A stretch of DNA of 64,000 nucleotides from Burkholderiales bacterium PBB3 (GTDB taxonomy: Bacteria > Pseudomonadota > Gammaproteobacteria > Burkholderiales > Burkholderiaceae_C): NCBI GenBank assembly GCA_002256115.1, contig NKIK01000014.1:1-64000 (forward strand). Reading direction: 5' to 3'. Below are positions 61,659 to 64,000 of the stretch, piece by piece. Below the pieces are notes generated by a model, which was given only the letters and a program-made list of their open reading frames with translations, had not been told where the DNA came from and searched no databases. A program made the translations under genes and the position numbers. Position 1 is the first letter of the stretch. The number at the start of each line of letters is the position of its first letter.

Positions 61659-62674
61659 CCGCCGACAGTCTCTTTAACAATTTGCCAGCGGTCAGCGCGC
61701 TTCAGCAGCTCTAGGGTTTTCCGGCTGGATACAGCCAGTGAGCCCGCCTTGTAATCTTGGCGGAATTTCACGGTGGCTTTGTCGCCCGACACATCGATGG
61801 ACAGGCCTTCGATTTTGACCTCAATCTTGGACTTGCTCGAAATCTTGAGGCGGCGTTCCTGCTCCCACGCACTGCGATTCAGATTTCCTGGCGGGTTGAA
61901 CTCTTTGCCGTACAAAGCCAAGTAGGACTTCACGTCTTTTGAAGCCCAGGCGGCGGCCCATGCTTTTACGGTGGACTCAACCTCTTGGCTGGTCGTACCG
62001 CCGCTTTCGGCGGGCTTGACCGCTGCGGGCGGCGTAACAGTGGCCGTAGCAGGTGCGGTTGTCGCACTCGGTGTGGGTGCCACAGCAGGTACCGTTATTA
62101 ATGGTTTTGTGGCACTCGGAGTCGCGACTGGCGGTTTACCTGGCTTACCGCTCTGAGGGCTGAATAGTTCACGAATCAGAGCCAACTTGGGCGCAACCGC
62201 TTGGTTCTCATTGTCCAACTGCAAGGCTTTGGAATAAGCCTGGCTGGCCAGCTTGGCATAGACATCGCCCAGGTTTTCATGGGCGGTGGAGTAGCTGGGG
62301 TTGGTACGGATGGCCATTTCAAGGGCTGTGCGCGCCTTGTCAAATTGGCTCTGGCCGGCGTACAGCACGGCCAAGTTGTTATAGGGCTCTGGTAGCTCTG
62401 GATAGTCTTCAGTCAGGCGTGAGAAGGTTGCTATGGCATCCGTTGTTTTACCGCTGTCACGTTGTATGACGCCCTTCAGAAAGCGCATTTGCGGGTCACG
62501 CGGTTTGGCAACTAGGTACTGGTCCGCCTTGGCCAGGGCGTCGGCAAGCTTGCCTGATCGCACCAACTGCGATACGTCGGAGTAGTCGTCTGCAAAAGCA
62601 AGTGGGGCGGCCAGCGTGGCGGCCAAGGTCATTGCGCGAAGTGACTGGGTGACGTAGGAGCGGACGTGCTTCAT
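61655..62674 (-). CDS. TPR-repeat exported protein with Cds6-like C-terminal domain
   Basis: 339 residues with a signal peptide (AMTLAATLAAPLAFADD). TPR repeats about 35-165 (LADALAKADQYLVAKPRDPQ, DAIATFSRLTEDYPELPEPY, KARTALEMAIRTNPSYSTAH), a Pro/Ala/Thr linker, and a C-terminal Cds6-like domain (WAAAWASKDVKSYLALYGKE, SAWEQERRLKISSKSKIEVK, RADRWQIVKETVGG). It is the first gene of the envelope unit and overlaps the L,D-transpeptidase by 4 bases. A partner or regulator of that enzyme is suggested by shared domain and coupling. Confidence 0.8.
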   Translation of the reverse strand: MKHVRSYVTQSLRAMTLAATLAAPLAFADDYSDVSQLVRSGKLADALAKADQYLVAKPRDPQMRFLKGVIQRDSGKTTDAIATFSRLTEDYPELPEPYNNLAVLYAGQSQFDKARTALEMAIRTNPSYSTAHENLGDVYAKLASQAYSKALQLDNENQAVAPKLALIRELFSPQSGKPGKPPVATPSATKPLITVPAVAPTPSATTAPATATVTPPAAVKPAESGGTTSQEVESTVKAWAAAWASKDVKSYLALYGKEFNPPGNLNRSAWEQERRLKISSKSKIEVKIEGLSIDVSGDKATVKFRQDYKAGSLAVSSRKTLELLKRADRWQIVKETVGG

Positions 62675-62861
62675 AAAACCTTTGGAGAATTGCGCCGAAA
62701 AAAGCCGCTGGGGCAGGGGCTTTATACTGCGCTGGATTGTAGCTGAGGGGGTCGCAGAATCCCTTTCGCCAAAGACCCGAGACTTACCCTTTACCCCACG
62801 ATATCCTGATGCTGCGGCAGGCCGAACGGAATGCCGACTCGGATGTCCTGCTATTTAACCC

Positions 62862-64000
62862 ATGAGTTTGCGCATTTACAACACGCTGTCGCGTTCCCCC
62901 GAGATTTTTGCCCCGCTAGAGCCTGGCCATGTGCGGATGTACGTCTGCGGCATGACCATTTACGACCTCTGCCACATTGGCCACGCCCGCATGGCCATGG
63001 CCTTCGACGTGGTGCAGCGCTGGCTCAAAGCCAGTGGTTACCGGGTGACCTATGTGCGCAATGTGACGGATATCGACGACAAGATCATCCGCCGTGCGCT
63101 GGAGCGCAACATTCCCATCCGCGCGCTGACCGAGGAAATGATTGCGGTGATGCATGAGGACATTGGCCGCCTGGGCATTGAGCCGCCCACGATCGAGCCG
63201 CGTGCCACCCAGTATGTGCCGCAAATGCTGGCCATGATTGCGCAATTGGAGGCCAATGGTTTGGCGTACAAGTCCGCTTCGGGTGATGTGAATTACGCGG
63301 TGCGCAAATTTGAAGGCTACGGCAAGCTGTCTGGCAAATCGCTGGAGAGCTTGCGCGCTGGTGAGCGTGTGGCCGTGGACGATGGCAAGAACGACCCGCT
63401 GGACTTTGTGCTGTGGAAGGCCGCAAAAGCCTCTGAACCGCAGGATGCCAAATGGAGTGGCACGACGGAAGGCCACGACTACGGCGTGGGCCGCCCCGGT
63501 TGGCATATTGAATGCTCGGCCATGTGTGGGCAGACTCTGGGTGAGAGTTTTGACATCCACGGCGGCGGGGCAGATTTGCAATTCCCCCACCATGAAAACG
63601 AACTGGCACAAACCGAAGGCGTGACGGGCAAGCCCATGGCCCAAGTCTGGATGCACAACGGCATGGTGCAACTGGACAACGAGAAAATGTCCAAGAGTCT
63701 GGGTAATTTCTTCACTATCCGCGATGTGCTGAAGAAATACGACCCCCAAACCGTGCGCTACTTCCTGGTACGCGGCCATTACCGGTCCGACATTGGCTAC
63801 AGCGATGCCCACCTGGACGACGCCCGCAATTCCTTGAAGCGTCTCTACACGGCCTTGGATTTGGTACCGCCCGCAGCGCCTGCCGCCATCGATTGGACGC
63901 AGCCGTTTGCGGAGCGCTTCAAAGTGGCCATGGACGAAGACTTTGGCACACCCGAAGCCATTGCTGTGCTGTTTGAATTGGCCACGGAAGTCAACCGCAG
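62862..64000 (+). CDS. cysS: Cysteinyl-tRNA synthetase (3' end beyond the window)
   Basis: 379 codons of an open frame from ATG 62862, truncated by the window end. Class I features: [20 protein letters not shown] (HIGH as HIGH, zinc Cys), [67 protein letters not shown] and the KMSKS loop [16 protein letters not shown]. It charges tRNA(Cys). It is divergent from the TPR gene across 187 bases that show no other feature. Confidence 0.96.
   Translation, partial: MSLRIYNTLSRSPEIFAPLEPGHVRMYVCGMTIYDLCHIGHARMAMAFDVVQRWLKASGYRVTYVRNVTDIDDKIIRRALERNIPIRALTEEMIAVMHEDIGRLGIEPPTIEPRATQYVPQMLAMIAQLEANGLAYKSASGDVNYAVRKFEGYGKLSGKSLESLRAGERVAVDDGKNDPLDFVLWKAAKASEPQDAKWSGTTEGHDYGVGRPGWHIECSAMCGQTLGESFDIHGGGADLQFPHHENELAQTEGVTGKPMAQVWMHNGMVQLDNEKMSKSLGNFFTIRDVLKKYDPQTVRYFLVRGHYRSDIGYSDAHLDDARNSLKRLYTALDLVPPAAPAAIDWTQPFAERFKVAMDEDFGTPEAIAVLFELATEVNR

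Overview
The window looks like chromosome from a GC-rich betaproteobacterium of the order Burkholderiales, most likely the family Comamonadaceae (Rhodoferax/Polaromonas-like). Three things point there: the protein families, the gene orders (glyA-nrdR-rib-nusB; fimT-pilVWXY1E; LysR / pirin-WrbA-OsmC-pirin), and a short dispersed repeat with the core GGATAGTGCGGGAGCAGCTA that occurs nine times. This is inference from reading; no database search was run. No tRNA, rRNA or CRISPR array was seen.

Layout. 0-5 kb: the 3' end of an IS5-type transposase next to a MASE2 membrane domain that has lost its output domain, a GNAT acetyltransferase, a complete PIN-domain toxin-antitoxin pair, and a large Cache-GAF-HD-GYP protein. 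5-8.6 kb: a divergent GGDEF protein with two periplasmic solute-binding domains, then gluQRS. 8.7-13.5 kb: a flavoprotein, and a LysR regulator divergent from a pirin/WrbA/OsmC/pirin operon. 13.7-16.9 kb: a solitary single-chain restriction-modification enzyme with an AT-rich flank. 16.9-26.4 kb: an ABC exporter, a second toxin-antitoxin locus whose toxin has a premature stop, an XRE regulator divergent from a ceramidase-like membrane protein, an LplT-acyltransferase fusion, a TelA/YiaAB/unknown module, and trhO. 26.4-34.9 kb: dnaE, a secreted repeat protein, a GST, a GNAT enzyme, and tolQRA without tolB-pal.

35-53.4 kb is a long minus-strand run. In transcription order it holds a lytic transglycosylase, a ZTP-type riboswitch with glyA, nrdR, the minor-pilin operon fimT-pilV-pilW-pilX-pilY1-pilE, ribD, an O-antigen-ligase-like protein, ribE, ribBX, ribH, nusB and an aminotransferase. 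Riboflavin synthesis and type IV pilus assembly are therefore interleaved, with a candidate pilin glycosyltransferase between them. 53.4-54.16 kb has no convincing gene, but holds a good sigma70-like promoter followed by a series of hairpins, the best candidate here for an undescribed RNA. 54.2-64 kb: a DUF349 protein, a second HD-GYP protein, an envelope operon (TPR protein, L,D-transpeptidase, two cyclophilins, lpxH), and the start of cysS.

The most notable observations are the structured noncoding locus at about 53.78-54.14 kb, a block of about ten Gly/Thr-rich repeats inserted into the von Willebrand-like domain of PilY1, the dispersed repeat that is read through inside gluQRS, ribD and the DUF349 gene, the riboswitch before glyA, and two HD-GYP paralogues that share a large insertion in the catalytic domain.
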